Positions 21,693 to 33,875 of a DNA stretch of 64,000 nucleotides are shown here, one piece after another (the first letter of the stretch is position 1; every line of letters begins with the position of its first letter). The notes beneath the pieces were generated by a model. The model had not been told where the DNA came from and searched no databases. It worked only from the letters and a program-made list of their open reading frames with translations. Source of the stretch: Malus domestica (taxonomy: Eukaryota > Streptophyta > Magnoliopsida > Rosales > Rosaceae); contig NC_091661.1 in NCBI RefSeq assembly GCF_042453785.1, positions 29,689,501 through 29,753,500 on the forward strand, in the 5' to 3' direction. Both the position numbers and the translations under genes were made by a program.

Positions 21693-22379
21693 TTACTTTT
21701 TGTCCTCCTTCTTTTCTTCTTTTTTATCCTCCTTCTTTCCATCTTTCTTCTCATCTTTCTTCTCTTCCTTGGCTGGTCCGACAGTTACTATGTCCACCTT
21801 ACCAACCTTCTTCAACTTCTTCACTACGGCCACCGGATCCATCAGTCCTACCACTGTTAGCTTCTGGTCCTTTAGATCCGCGGCGATCGAATCAATCCCT
21901 GTTCACCAAATCACCCAAGAACAAAGTAAATAAGAGAAATAAAGAAAGCTTTATTTAGGTTTAGTATCAAAAGCGCTTTCGACAATGTTTACAGAAAAAG
22001 TTAGAACTATTTCTGGTTCTAATAAAAAAAAGCACTTGTTTTCAGTGAGAACGCTTGTGAAAATAAGTGCTTTTTGGATATATTTAAACAATTGAAGATG
22101 CAAACAAAACTTGGAAAAAATAAATGAATAGAAATACCAATAATATCAGCGGCAGCTTCAATGGCTTTCTGCTTTGTTTTGTCATCGGTCATGGTCAGAA
22201 CCTTCAGGACCACCTTCTGCTGCAAAATTACAGAAAAAATTACAGAAAACAAAAGGAAGGGTTATGCTCTATGTTCTGAGGTGTATATGTATCTGTATCT
22301 GCATATACTTGAAGGGATTGTAATTTATAAAATTTAATCGAAAAAAAGAAAATTAAAGTTAGAAAAGCACCTGAGCCAT
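21693..22379 (-). CDS. HMA-domain protein with lysine-rich tail, no CxxC
   Basis: A 98-residue protein from exons 22379-22371 (ATG GCT CAG only), 22219-22138 and 21898-21693. It begins MAQ then [20 protein letters not shown] and keeps the beta-alpha-beta-beta-alpha-beta HMA fold ([40 protein letters not shown]). The metal-binding CxxC loop is replaced by MTDDKTKQ, so heavy-metal binding of the usual kind is unlikely. The C-terminus is a run of Lys/Glu/Asp ([16 protein letters not shown]) with no CaaX box. Exon 2 has a NAGNAG acceptor (CAGCAG at 22222-22217), so isoforms with or without one Gln may exist. Relatives are annotated as heavy-metal-associated or copper-transport-like proteins; some integrated HMA domains are effector targets. 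Function here is not known. Confidence 0.85.
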
Positions 22380-22583
22380 ATTGCTGAGAGAGGAGGAATG
22401 GAAGAACACAAACAAAAAGGAGAGAGAGATTGAGATTTTGTGATTTGGCCGCTTTTTTATAAAGGTTCAGTGGGCCTGGACTTGGGGTTGGGTTTGGGTC
22501 TGAATTCGGGTGGGTCATGCATGAATGCGAGTGAGAAGTAACATCCAACAGCAATGGTTCCTTAGGTACAGTTTGGCCACTTA

Positions 22584-23219
22584 AGCCATCTCCAACCGAT
22601 GGGTTTAGGAGGTCAGAAGTTCGAAAATAGCTCGAAAAACGTTTTCAACCGATGGCCAAGTCAAAGGGCTCGTGGGCCCCATTGAAGAAAAAATGGCCAA
22701 ATGACCAACTGGCTGGCCCAAACCAGCCTGCCAGGCCCAATATGTTGACTTCATATTTACATTTTTTTTACATTTTTTTTTTACAAAAATTTAAAAATTC
22801 TATTTTTTTTCCTATAACTTTTTAAGTCATTAAATAACATTAAGTAACATGAAACAATATTAAACAACATTAAGTAACATTAAACAACATAAAAAAAATT
22901 AACAACATGGAACTTAAACAACATTTTTAAAGCATTTAACAACATAAAAATTATTGACAATCCATAACATAAAATTATTGAAGTAATTTAATTTAAGTAA
23001 CCATAGTATATCAATTACAATAATAAATTATGTTTGCCCCTTGAACCCTTGGTTGAAGATGATTTTTTTTCATATGGCTATGTTTGGCCTATGGTCCTCT
23101 GGCCCCTCGATTGGAGATGGTAAAAAATACGATCATGCACTGTTCATTAAAAGATTAATTTCTTGGAGGGCTAGAGGGCTAAAACGAGTCATCTGACCCT
23201 CCTTTGGTTGAAGATGACC
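22584..23219. mobile_element. PIF/Harbinger-like MITE, TTA target duplication
   Basis: The ends are AGCCATCTCCAACCGATGG and, inverted, GGTTGAAGATGACC. TTA stands on both sides (22581-22583 and 23220-23222), the 3-bp target duplication typical of PIF/Harbinger. The 636-bp interior is AT-rich, with CAACATTAAGTAACATTAAA-like repetition, and no transposase is seen. Confidence 0.7.
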
Positions 23220-23913
23220 TTACCATTAGCAAAATAATTTTACTACATAATGTTTTCTTCTTTTTTGTAGTTGAATGAATTTAAATTTCAAGATAAAGAA
23301 ACATGCAACTTGGAGCCCAAGACCTCATTACTTTCAAATGACCAATTAACTTTGTAGAAGAAAAACTACGACATTGTTTTACCTTTGAATGTACATATTT
23401 AAGTTTCATAGTATTTTCTTGCCTAAACGACTTAAAAATGGTGTACTCGTCGTTGGAAACTTAAAAGTTTTGACTTTAATATTAACCAACTTAACTTTTA
23501 TTTGTGTCGCTGAAAAATCTTAATAATTACTACTTTACCAAATAGCATGTACATGAACAATTGGATATGTAACATCACTCATTAATTTGGGGCTATCGAG
23601 TTCCCTTTTCAAATTCAAACTTCTGCCCCAACGTGCCCATGAAGATGAAATGTCCAATCCAATTCCACTTTGGGGTTCTAATTAGGCTTATTTACACTAA
23701 TCGCATTGGAAACTCAATCCTTCTCTTACTTTGCCCCATAAAAATCAAAATGTATCACATAACTCTTTAAATGTTTATTGTGTGTCTCATTCTACCCTCT
23801 GTCATTAAATTTTGTTAAATTTCCGTTTATTTTGCTAACATGTCATGCATGTGACTCACACATCAAACGAAAGAGGGAAATGTGGAAAAAGAAAAGAAAT
23901 CTATTAACAAAAA

Positions 23914-24809
23914 GAAAAAGAGGTATTCATCAATTCCTCCCCTGAACTTGTGATCATTGGCCAATTTCCCCCCTCAACTTTAATTTTGGCCAATTTCCCC
24001 CCTCAACTCTTATAATTAGTCAATTTGCACTCTACTGTTAATTTTTTTTTAATTTTCCATCTATTCTTTTTTTTTTCTTTCAATCTTTCTAATAACTTCC
24101 AACAAAGTACTAAAATTAACATAAACTCACCTGCATAATATAGGGTAAAATGTACAAAAACATAATACAATTAGTATGTGATATGGGTTGATTATAAGAA
24201 AAAGTTATGAATCAGGTTTAAAGCATGTAGAAGAAGAAATAATAATCCTAAACTCATGGATCAAACCTATTTCAATAAAATGTGCTATTCTTAATAAGGA
24301 GTCGAAAATTATGAATTGACTAGCCATTTTTGCATTAAAGCTCGATTCTCCACAATTTACTTGAACTTAGCTTTCACTTTTATAAAGAAAATTGTATTCA
24401 CATACAAAAATGTACACATCAATCCTTTTCGTTATCAATTTTGTATAGTAAAAAATCAAATAAAATTACTCTATACTGATTTATTATGATTAATAATACT
24501 ATCTATGATAAATTGTGAAATTCTAAATTTTAATCTATTTGTAATAGGATAAAGACATAGAAAAATGATTAACATACATCTTATTTAGTTTCTTACACAC
24601 TCTTGTTTACTTATGATCAAATTAAAAAATTAACAGTAGGGTGCAAATTGACTAATTATGAGAGTTGAGGAGGGAAATTGGCCAAATTAAAGTTGAAGGG
24701 GGAAATTGACTAATTATGAGAGTTGAGGGGGGAAATTGGCCAAAATTAAAGTTGAGGGGAGAAATTGGCCAATAGTTACAAGTTCAGAGGGGAAATTGAT
24801 GAATACCTC
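23914..24809. mobile_element. Mutator-like fold-back element, TSD TAACAAAAA
   Basis: An 896-bp element with long inverted ends. The left arm (GGTATTCATCAATTCCTCCC, CCAATTTCCCCCCTCAACT) pairs with the right arm (GAGGGGGGAAATTGGCC, GGGGAAATTGATGAATACC). The CAATTTCCCCCC module is repeated inside each arm. The 9-bp target duplication is TAACAAAAA at 23905-23913 and 24810-24818. No transposase coding is visible, so it is non-autonomous. Confidence 0.8.
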
Positions 24810-25104
24810 TAACAAAAACCATTGGCTAGGATTGTTGGAAATTCAACAAAGTGAGACAAACATTGAGTTTTATAAGGTATTGATGTAAGTCTTCTAATCA
24901 TGGCATTGGAAACTTGGCACTCAAGTTGGCTGGGGCACACCTACTGGAAAAGATAATGACTTTTTTTGTTGCTCTTTTTCAAGATTCTCTTCAACGCACA
25001 ACTTTTGGCTTGGTCTCAATTATCCAACTTTATTATTTCATTCCCACTCGTATCGTGAATGTTCAAACTGCAAGTAGGAAGCTCAATATGCTTCCCCAAG
25101 TGTA

Positions 25105-25375
25105 ACGTTTGATTAATCTAACTTAAGTCCAAAACTTAATTACTTTTTGAACACATATAAGTGATTCAATTGTTTAAGTTTGAATAAGTTATCTAATTCA
25201 CGAATTTCAAAAATCAAATTCATCTAATGATATAGAATATAAGTGATTAGTCTAACTTAAGTTCAAGACTTAATTACTTTGAACATATATAAGTGATTCA
25301 ATTGTTTAAGTTTGAATAAGTTTTCCTATTCACGAATATCAAAAACCAAATTCATCTAATGATACCGAATGTAAT
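25105..25375. repeat. ~125-bp direct repeat, two copies
   Basis: The phrases AAGTGATTCAATTGTTTAAG and CCAAATTCATCTAATGATA-like occur in the same order at about 25,155-25,235 and 25,285-25,370. No coding sequence is recognised. Confidence 0.6.
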
Positions 25376-25751
25376 CATGATGATTTAAAATTTTAAATCT
25401 AGTCTCAATTAAAATTGACTACCACTTTGACTAAATTAACTAAATCATACAAATACAACTCAATAGTTTTAAAGGGAAATGGATCATGCACACATTCTTT
25501 TTTACTTTTTTAACACTCCTATTTTTTATCGTTGAGTTGAACAATCAAGGTTTTAAAACTCTCACGTAACTCGTACACAACAGATTCTTATTTTAAAAAC
25601 TAAAAATGAAATGAAAATCAAACGAATCCTAAATCTTAAACTCCATAAAAAGAAATGAACAACTCAAATTTAAACCGTGAGACAAAAAAAAGCAAGCGAA
25701 AGGAGCTCAAAAAACAAGTACAAAATTAACAAATAAAAAAAAAAGAATTAA

Positions 25752-26812
25752 TCACATGATAGCACAAGCATGCGGATTGTCGTCGCTAAAAAGCGAAGCA
25801 ATGGCCTCGTCGGATGCGACGGCGACGGAATAAACCGACGGAGTGTGGAAGAAGGTGTGGACGCCGGTGGTGGTTTGGTTCTTGTAAGTGTCATAGTAAT
25901 GGTTGACAATGTAGGTGGGGTACTTGTAAAATGAGGCAAAGTGAGAGTATCCAGGGAAAGGCCATGGCTCTGCTGCTTTCCCAGCTTTCTTAATTGCCTT
26001 CACCACTTTCTTTTCCTCCAATGCATATCCCCTCACTATTATTTTCTGGATCTCCATTTCTACTTCCACCTCTTCCACGCCTGTTAAAATTGTAGATTAC
26101 ATTTTTTTTAAAGTAAAATACAAAATAATAAATTATAATTTAAAATGCTGAGTAGGTTCAGGTCTCACAAAAAATAATGTTTGTTTGAAAGTGCCCTTAA
26201 ATTGGCTGAAAGCGTTTTTAAGAAAAAATATTTTTGAGTTGTAAAAGCACTTCAAATGCTTTTTTATATTTCGCTTGTATTTTTAATTAAAATGAAAAAT
26301 TGAGGGAGATTAAGACGTTAATAAAAGAGATACTAAACCGTGATTTATATACGAAACGACTTATTATTTGCTTATAATGTATTTCCAGTTCTATTGTTCC
26401 AAATTGCAGTTAGTTTGCAGTGGAAAGAAATACATAATATGTGACTCAAAAGCTAAGAATAAAAACACCCTGTTTATTAGGTTGTGTACCTTTCAGTTTG
26501 GAGAGAGCTTTCTTCAACTTGGAAGCACATCCTTCACAATCAAGGTTTGGAACTCTCACCTCCACAATCTGCAAAATCTATACATTGTCAATATATTTTC
26601 TTATTTCCGCAGTGATGACTGTGTGTTTGCGTATGTGTGAGTTTTTACATCTAACCGCGGATATACATTAGTATCACCCTATCTCACAGTCTCACTAATA
26701 AAGTATTGAGTGAGATAAGTTGATGGTAATATATTCTCGGTTACGCTCAAGTTTTTATCCAGTATAAGAGAAAGAGAGGGAGGGGGGGATAGAGAGAGAG
26801 ACTCACAGACAT
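25752..26812 (-). CDS. Heavy-metal-associated isoprenylated plant protein (HIPP)
   Basis: A 137-residue protein from exons 26812-26807 (Met-Ser only), 26568-26490 and 26080-25752. The HMA domain has the metal-binding pair in LDCEGCASKLKKAL (Cys13 and Cys16) followed by GVEEVEVEMEIQKIIVRGYA. The tail is rich in Pro, Tyr and Phe (EPWPFPGYSHFASFYKYP), and the protein ends in CAIM, a farnesylation-type CaaX box. HIPPs bind metals such as Cu, Zn or Cd and are anchored to membranes through the lipid; they are often stress-induced. The tiny first exon with the ATG at an exon end is seen in the neighbouring HMA gene too. A CA/TA microsatellite lies 77-145 bp upstream of the ATG. The frame is intact. 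Confidence 0.9.
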
Positions 26813-26888
26813 GGTTGTGTAGCTCCAAGTCTCCAATGAAGGTATCAAGAGACCACAACTCTAGTATTATATATGCAGGAGGAGACCC

Positions 26889-26889
26889 A

Positions 26890-26957
<68 letters not shown>
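26889..26957. repeat. (CA)n(TA)n compound microsatellite in HIPP upstream region
   Basis: About 11 CA units are followed by more than 20 TA units. On the HIPP strand it lies 77-145 bp before the start codon, within the likely core promoter or 5' UTR. Length variation there could alter expression (inference). Confidence 0.85.
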
Positions 26958-26959
<2 letters not shown>

Positions 26960-28516
26960 AGCAAGCATGAGAAAGAAGGTTCACGCGTGGAGTGGGAAAG
27001 CGTGAGTTTTGGTAGTTAGCTCAACCTCCAAAGCTAATCCTCTTCTTCTGTAATCTGTATCACTTTAACAACACAGTCTACAGTGCATTTTTCAATTGTT
27101 TTGACACGCTCCAAGGGAATGATGGACAACACTAATCAAAACCATCATTTATCTCCCCATTTGTGTATGGCATGGGATGTAGGACCTTAATACTTAAAAA
27201 CCAAGTGGCCCAATCCAACAGTACTTGTTTAATTGGCTTTAATCCTCGATAATTTTCTCCGCATGACAATACATTATTGGACTGGAACGCTACAAAACCA
27301 GTAAATCAGTTCTATGTTGATCTCCTAAAAGCATCTAGGAGCCTAACATACAGGTAAAGTCTCTGTCTAAAATAGGTTCTGAACTCCCCAGTGGCTTTTG
27401 TTTTTCTGTCTCCACTGCCTACAAAGAACAGAAAACTGCATCAGCTTTAGCACTTCGAAGAGAATTTCACAGCATAACAGAACAAAACTGCTTTCGTTTT
27501 TCAACACAACTTTACAGAATCTCTAGGAATCCGCAGCTTTAAAGTTTAACTTTGGAGAAACATCAACAAAAATGAACAAAGCTCTACATACATACATACA
27601 TATAGAGGATTGGTAGGCCTAGTCTGTAGGCGTTAATATGTTGGAATTGATATCTTATGATAATTTTATTCTCTTCATTCAGGTCAGTGTTATGTCTCTT
27701 CAAGATCAGAGGCTTTACCATTGCCATAATTTGTAACGCCTCTCTTCGGGAGCATAATGATCGTGACAATAGTTTTTTGAGGAAGAAAAGGTTTTTGGTG
27801 CTGGCCCTGCTGGCATCCATGGACAGATACTTACATCTTACCGGGGTATATTATGTGTAAGTATAACACTCATCACGTGACTCAAGCGAGATAATTTGTG
27901 ACGTCTCAATGTTTTCAGGCTTTGCAAATTTACGAATTAACATGAACAAAAAAAAACACAAGTTGGATTATAAACACTAAGCAGCTGGTTGATATGAACT
28001 CGGAACCGATTAAGGGGAGTGATTTTTGCATCCATATTTTCACCTCTTGTACATTTTGATGAATAAATCAACAGAAAATTATTGAAAAAAAATTAACAAA
28101 AGTATACACGAGGTCAAAATAATTGCGAAAATCACTTCTCATAGTTAATTGTTTTAGCTTCAACAAATTTTTGGTTAGATGGGGGCCCAAAGTTGCAAAA
28201 AATAAGCCTGGTTCTGGTAAAGCCATCCATGTTCTATTGTCTAATTTCAAAACAACGATGATGTTACTATAATTTGATGTATGGTTTTAAGATAATGTAT
28301 AAAAAGGTAACAATTTTTGGCTCCACCTCCACAAATATGAATTCAAGTCCAATTTAGAAGGGCCAAAAGGCCCATAACGCCATCTGTCTCACATCCATTT
28401 TCATTTGATGTAATAATACATCAAATATAAATTATTGTTGCTAGAATTAGAGTAAAATAAACACAATAAAACAAATAATTCAAAGTGTCGAATTGCCAAC
28501 ACACAACTAAAATTCC
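26958..28516. other. Intergenic, no gene recognised
   Basis: Upstream region of the HIPP gene followed by AT-rich DNA. A 78-codon minus-strand open frame at 27584-27820 (MDASRASTKNLFFLKKLLSR) has no recognisable family, and I do not call it a gene. Confidence 0.5.
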
Positions 28517-29132
28517 TAAAACAAATGCATGTGAACAACTACTTTTGTTTGGATTTGAAAAATTGCAATAAGAAAACAACTTTCAAGCAAACCAACTTTG
28601 TCTTCTACAAAAACTAAAAAATTTCACATAAACTTAAGCAAGTGCATAAACAGTTCGGAAAATGATTTCTGCACAATTTTGTTTCTTCTTCTTCTGATAC
28701 ACTCTCGACGGTATAAAATGAAAACAAGACTATTTGGTCCCTACTCAGTTGGAAAACGTCAAATATCTACCCTACAAGTTATGGTGAAAATAAATACTCA
28801 AGACTAGTTTGTCCCTACTCATAGAGAGTTTGGTATCAAATTTTGGAGCAAGTCTTGTAAATATCCTAATGTCGGTAAAATAACAAAAAAAATAATACTT
28901 GGTTACTTAAAAGATGAATACGAGTTCTTACTCAAAATTGTTTGTTATTGATACATAGAACTTCGTGTTTATAATAGATCATTTAGTCATTAAACTGTAT
29001 AAAACAGATAAATAAAATTTATAAAAGCATTACGAACCGTCAATATATTTATAATAGATTGGCTAAACGATTTTAGTTTTAATTTTTTTTTTTTTTTTTA
29101 ATTTTTTGCAAAGATAAGCTTTGTAATGTGAT

Positions 29133-29280
29133 TTAATGAAAAGCACCCGGTACTGTTCACTTTAACGAAAAACCACATTTTTACACTAAAAAGTCAATCC
29201 TGGTACTATTCATTTACCCTTTATTTTGTCCTTATCATTAAAACTCAAAGTTTTCAAGCCCTTTACATTGGTTTTCTTAA
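29133..29280 (-). mobile_element. Small MITE inside triplicated unit 1
   Basis: Inverted copy of the 18.9-kb family (AATGAAAAGCACCCGGTACTG, then GTCCTTATCATTAAAACTC). It interrupts unit 1 but is missing from the matching points of units 2 and 3, so it arrived after duplication. Confidence 0.7.
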
Positions 29281-29395
29281 GATTCTAATCATAAGCATAA
29301 AACTTCATGATTTGAACACAAAATCTTTTTAATAGTGTTCTTATCCATCATTGAATAGAGTTCTTACTCATAGCCAAGCATTGTTATAACAAAAA

Positions 29396-29931
29396 GGGTG
29401 AAGTGCCAATTTAGTCCCTGAACTATCACCTTAGTGAAAATTAGGTCCCTGAATTATTTTTTCGGTAAAATAAGTCCCTAAATTCATTAGAAATTGCTAA
29501 TTTCATCCCTACTATTATATTCAAAGCTATTTTATCCAATTTTTCGCCAAATTAAGTCACTTGACACACTTTAGAATGTAATACCATCATTTTCTCATCT
29601 ATAAGTGCTTAACATTTCATATAGGTTGTAAATTTAATGTCTAATTTACCTTCAAAAGTTAACTTACACTCTTTCTTTATGAAAAACTACCAATTTCTCC
29701 TCCAAAGTTAACTCCATACACTATTTCTTTATGAAAAACTACTAATCTACCCTCCAATGTAAGTAACGTGACTTAAATTGATGGAAAATTGAATATAGTA
29801 GATTCAAATAAAACATTAGGGATGTAATTGGCAGATTTTTATAATTCAGGGACTAATTTTTCTGAAAAAAAAGTTTAGAGACCTAATTTTCACTAAGGTG
29901 ATAATTCAAGGACTAAATTGGCAGTTTACCC
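29396..29931. mobile_element. Mutator-like fold-back element, TSD TAACAAAAA
   Basis: A 536-bp element whose ends GGGTGAAGTGCCAATTTAGT and ACTAAATTGGCAGTTTACCC are inverted over about 50 bp. TAACAAAAA stands at 29387-29395 and 29932-29940. The empty site is preserved in unit 2 (near 31,310), which proves both the borders and the order of events. Non-autonomous. Confidence 0.88.
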
Positions 29932-31920
29932 TAACAAAAATATGAAGCAAACAACAAAAGAGGAGCCACATGGTCATGTGAAAAAGAGTAATGTTAGGTA
30001 AACTACATTTGTAGACAAAATTTGTAAATTAAATGATGTGTCATCAATAGGAATGAACACGTTTATCAATATTTAGGTAATAATCCAACATCAATTTTCC
30101 TGTCATTTAATTAACAAAATTTTATTTATAAATTTAATCTCTCTAGCGTTACTCTGTAAAAAAATATACTTCCTGTGTTCGTATTCCTTCCCCCAACTCT
30201 CATCTATCTCTATCATTCTTTCTTCCTTCAATTGTTTTCCCTTTTCTATACAACTTTCTTTTAACCAACTTTCCCTTTTGTCCCGGAGTAGGATTCTTTC
30301 TTGTCTTTTTTTTTTCCTCTTATCTGAACGGTCACAGTTAAAGTAAGTTAACATTTTATATTAACTTTTTATAAAATAAGAAAGAGAAAACAAAAAATGT
30401 GAGAGGAGAAAATAAAAAAAGATAGAAAAAGGATGGAAGAGAATCATTAGTCCTTCTCAGTCTCCGATCTACAGCTAGTCGTACCAAATTTTTCTAATTA
30501 CCAAAACAATCCTTTTCAATTCTGTCATTTCTTCATTTTCTTAAGCAAGTACACGATCTAGATCTCATATCATACTTTTCAATAAGAAAACAAATATATG
30601 TGAACAACTACTTTTGTTTGGAATTGAAAAATTGCAATAAGAAAACAACTTTCAAGCAAACCAACTTTGTCTTCTACAAAAACTAAAAAATTTCACATAA
30701 ACTTAAGCAGGTGCATAAACAGTTCGAAAAATGATTTCTGCACAATTTTTTTTTCTTCTTCTTATACACTCTCGACGGTATAAAATGAAAACAAGACTAT
30801 TTGGTCCCTACTCAGTTGGAAAACGTCTCATATCTACCCTACAAGTTATGGTGAAAATACATGCTCAAGACTAGTTTGTCCCTACTCATATATAGTTTGG
30901 TCTCAAATTTTGGAGCAAGTCTTGTAAATATCCTAATGTCGGTAAAATAACAAACAAAAAAATACTTGGTTACTTAAAAGATGAATACGAGTTCTTACTC
31001 AAAATTGTTTGTTATTGATACATAGAACTTCGTGTTTATGATAGATCATTTAGTCATTAAACTATATAAAACAGATAAATAAAATTTATAAAAGCATTAT
31101 GAACCGTCAATATATTTATAATAGATTGGCTAAACGATTTTAGTTTTAATTGTTTTTTTTTTTGGCAAAGATAAGCTTTGTAATGTGATTTATAATATAA
31201 AAGATTCTGATCATAAGCATAAAACTTCATGATTTGAACACGAAATCTTTTTAATAGTGTTTTTATCCATCATTGAATAGAGTTCTTACTCATAGCCAAG
31301 CATTGTTATAACAAAAATATGAAGCAAACAGCAAAAGAGGAGCCATATGGTCATGTGAAAAAGAGTAATGTTAGGTAAACTACATTTGTAGACAAAATTT
31401 GTAAATTAAATGATGTGTCATCAATAGGAATGAACACGTTTATCAATATTTAAGTAATAATCCAACACCAATTTTCCTGTCATTTAATTAATAAAATTTT
31501 ATTTATAAATTTAATCTCTCTAGCGTTACTCTGTAAAAAAATCTACTTCCTGTGTTCGTATTCCTTCCCCCAACTCTCATCTATCTCTATCATTCTTTCT
31601 TCCTTCAATTGTTTTCCCTTTTTCTATACAACTTTTTTTTAACTAACTTTCCCTTTTGTCCCGGAGTAGGATTCTTTCTTGTCTTTTTTTTTCCTCTTAT
31701 CTGAACGGTCACAGTTAAATTAGGTTAACATTTTATATTAACTTTTTATAAAATAAGAAAGAGAAAACAAAAAATGTGAGAGGAGAAAATAAAAAAGGAT
31801 AGAAAAAGGATGGAAGAGAATCATTAGTCCTTCTCAGTCTCCGATCTACAGCTAGTCGTACCAAATTTTTCTAATTACCAAAACAATCCTTTTCAATTCG
31901 GTCATTTCTTCATTTTCTTA

Positions 31921-32295
31921 GGGCTGGTTTGGTATTGCTGTGCTTTGAAAAAAAACTGCTGTGAGAATAACCGGCTGTGCTGTGAGAATAAGCGGCTGTG
32001 AAATAAATCAGCAGAGTGTTTGATAAACTTTTTTGTAAAAGTGCTTTTGGAAAAAAAAAAACAGTCTGATAGTGGGTTTTTTCATTAAAGGAGCACTGTA
32101 GTTCTGTGTGCTTTGAAAAAAAGCCAGTTTTCCAAAGCTACAAATTGCAGCTTCAGCTTTTTCCTTTGATTTCAGCTTATTCTCACAGCAGCTTCCAAAA
32201 TAAGCCATTTTTTTAAGTTTACCAAACACCAAAAACACTCCCAGCTTTTTTTCATATGAGCTTTTTTTAAAATCACCTCAACCCCAAACTGGGGC
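31921..32295. mobile_element. PIF/Harbinger-like MITE inside triplicated unit 2, TSD TTA
   Basis: A 375-bp element with ends GGGCTGGTTTGGTATTG and CAACCCCAAACTGGGGC-type inverted repeats. TTA lies at 31918-31920 and 32296-32298. Units 1 and 3 keep the empty site, so it inserted after duplication. The interior has further inverted pairs around GCTGTGAGAATAA and TTATTCTCACAGC. Confidence 0.85.
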
Positions 32296-33875
32296 TTAAG
32301 CAAGTACACGATCTAGATCTCATATCATACTTTTCAATAAGAAAACAAATATATGTGAACAACTACTTTTGTTTGGAATTGAAAAATTGCAATAAGAAAA
32401 CAACTTTCAAGCAAACCAACTTTGTCTTCTACAAAAACTAAAAAAATTCACATAAACTTAAGCAAGTGCATAAATAGTTCGAAAAATGATTTATGCACAA
32501 TTTTTTTTTCTTCTTCTTATACACTCTCGACGGTATAAAATGAAAACAAGACTATTTGGTCCCTACTCAGTTGGAAAACGTCTCATATCTACCCTACAAG
32601 TTATGGTGAAAATACATGCTCAAGACTAGTTTGTCCCTACTCATATAGAGTTTGGTCTCAAAATTTGGAGCAAGTCTTGTAAAAATCCTAATGTCGGTAA
32701 AATAACAAAAAAAATAATATTTCGTTACTTAAAAGATGAATACGAGTTCTTACTCAAAATTGTTTGTTATTGATACATAGAACTTCATGTTTACGATAGA
32801 TCATTTAGTCATTAAACTGTATAAAACAGATAAATAAAATTTATAAATGCATTACGAACCGTCAATATATTTATAATAGATTGGCTAAATGATTTTAGTT
32901 TTAATTGTTTTTTTTTTTGGCAAAGATAAGCTTTGTAATGTGATTCATAATATGAAAGATTATGATCATAAACATAAAACTTCATGATTTGAACACGAAA
33001 TTTTTTAAATAGTGTTCTTATCCATCACTGAATAGAGTTCTTACTCATAGCCAAGCATTGTTATAAAAAAGATATGAAGCAAACAACAAAAGAGGAGCCA
33101 TATGGTCACGTTACAAAGGGTTATGCTAGCTAGGCAAACTAAATCTGTAGATAAAATTTGTAAATTAAATGATGTGTCACAAATATGAATGAGCACGTTT
33201 ATCAACATTGAAGTAGTAATCCATCATCAACTTTCATGTCAATTAATTTACAAAATTTTATCTATAAATTTAATCTCACTAACATTACTAGTAAGAAAAT
33301 CTACTTTGAAAAATATTAACTATTCACCTCCAAAATATTAACCATTCACCTCCTGTGTTCGTATTCCTTACCCCACCTCTCATCTATCTCTTTCTTTCTT
33401 TCTTCCTTCTATTATTTTTCCTTTTTCGGTCAAACATTTTTTAACCAACTTTTCTTTTTCTCAGTCTCCGATCTACTGCTAGTCCTACAAATTTTGCTAA
33501 TTACCAAACAATCCTTTTCAATTCGGTCATTTCTCCATTTTATTAAGTAAGTTCACGATCTAGATCTCATATCAGATTCTCTGCCTCCGCCTCCCACACA
33601 TCTACTTTCAGCATTAATTCAACTTCCACGCTCAATTAACCAACCAAAACTCAACCTTTTCTCATTGGCTCCCAACCAAACGCACCAACTTCATCTGCTC
33701 CATACAGCTTCAACCAGTCAAAACTAAACCCGACCCGTTTCAGGAAACAAGTTCCTCCTCCTACCCAGTTGACCAAATCCCTGGATTTTTTCCACCTGTG
33801 AAGTCAAATCTTGGTTCTCAGAGAACAAGAAGGAGGGCGAAAGGATAATTGAGAGAGTGTTTGCGGAGAAAAGGG

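Larger units (their letters stand above)
28517..33570. repeat. Threefold tandem duplication of a ~1.37-kb unit
   Basis: Units start near 28,519, 30,589 and 32,343, each with ATGTGAACAACTACTTTTGT followed by the same order of phrases (TTTGGTCCCTACTCAGTTGG, CAAGTCTTGTAAA, GAACCGTCAATATATTTATA, TTTTGTCCCGGAGTAGGATT). The raw spacings are 2,070 and 1,754 bp. Removing the insertions described here (about 150 + 545 bp in unit 1, 378 bp in unit 2) leaves about 1,375 bp for both, so one ancestral unit was duplicated. Unit 3 has lost about 150 bp near its end. The block stops about 300 bp before the first GT90 start codon. No protein is encoded. Confidence 0.88.

Noticed and set aside
24914-25105. A 63-codon plus-strand open frame
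   Set aside because: No similarity to any family I know and located in AT-rich repeat DNA.
27584-27820. A 78-codon minus-strand open frame between HIPP and the triplicated block
   Set aside because: No recognisable domain, no supporting splice structure or conserved context.
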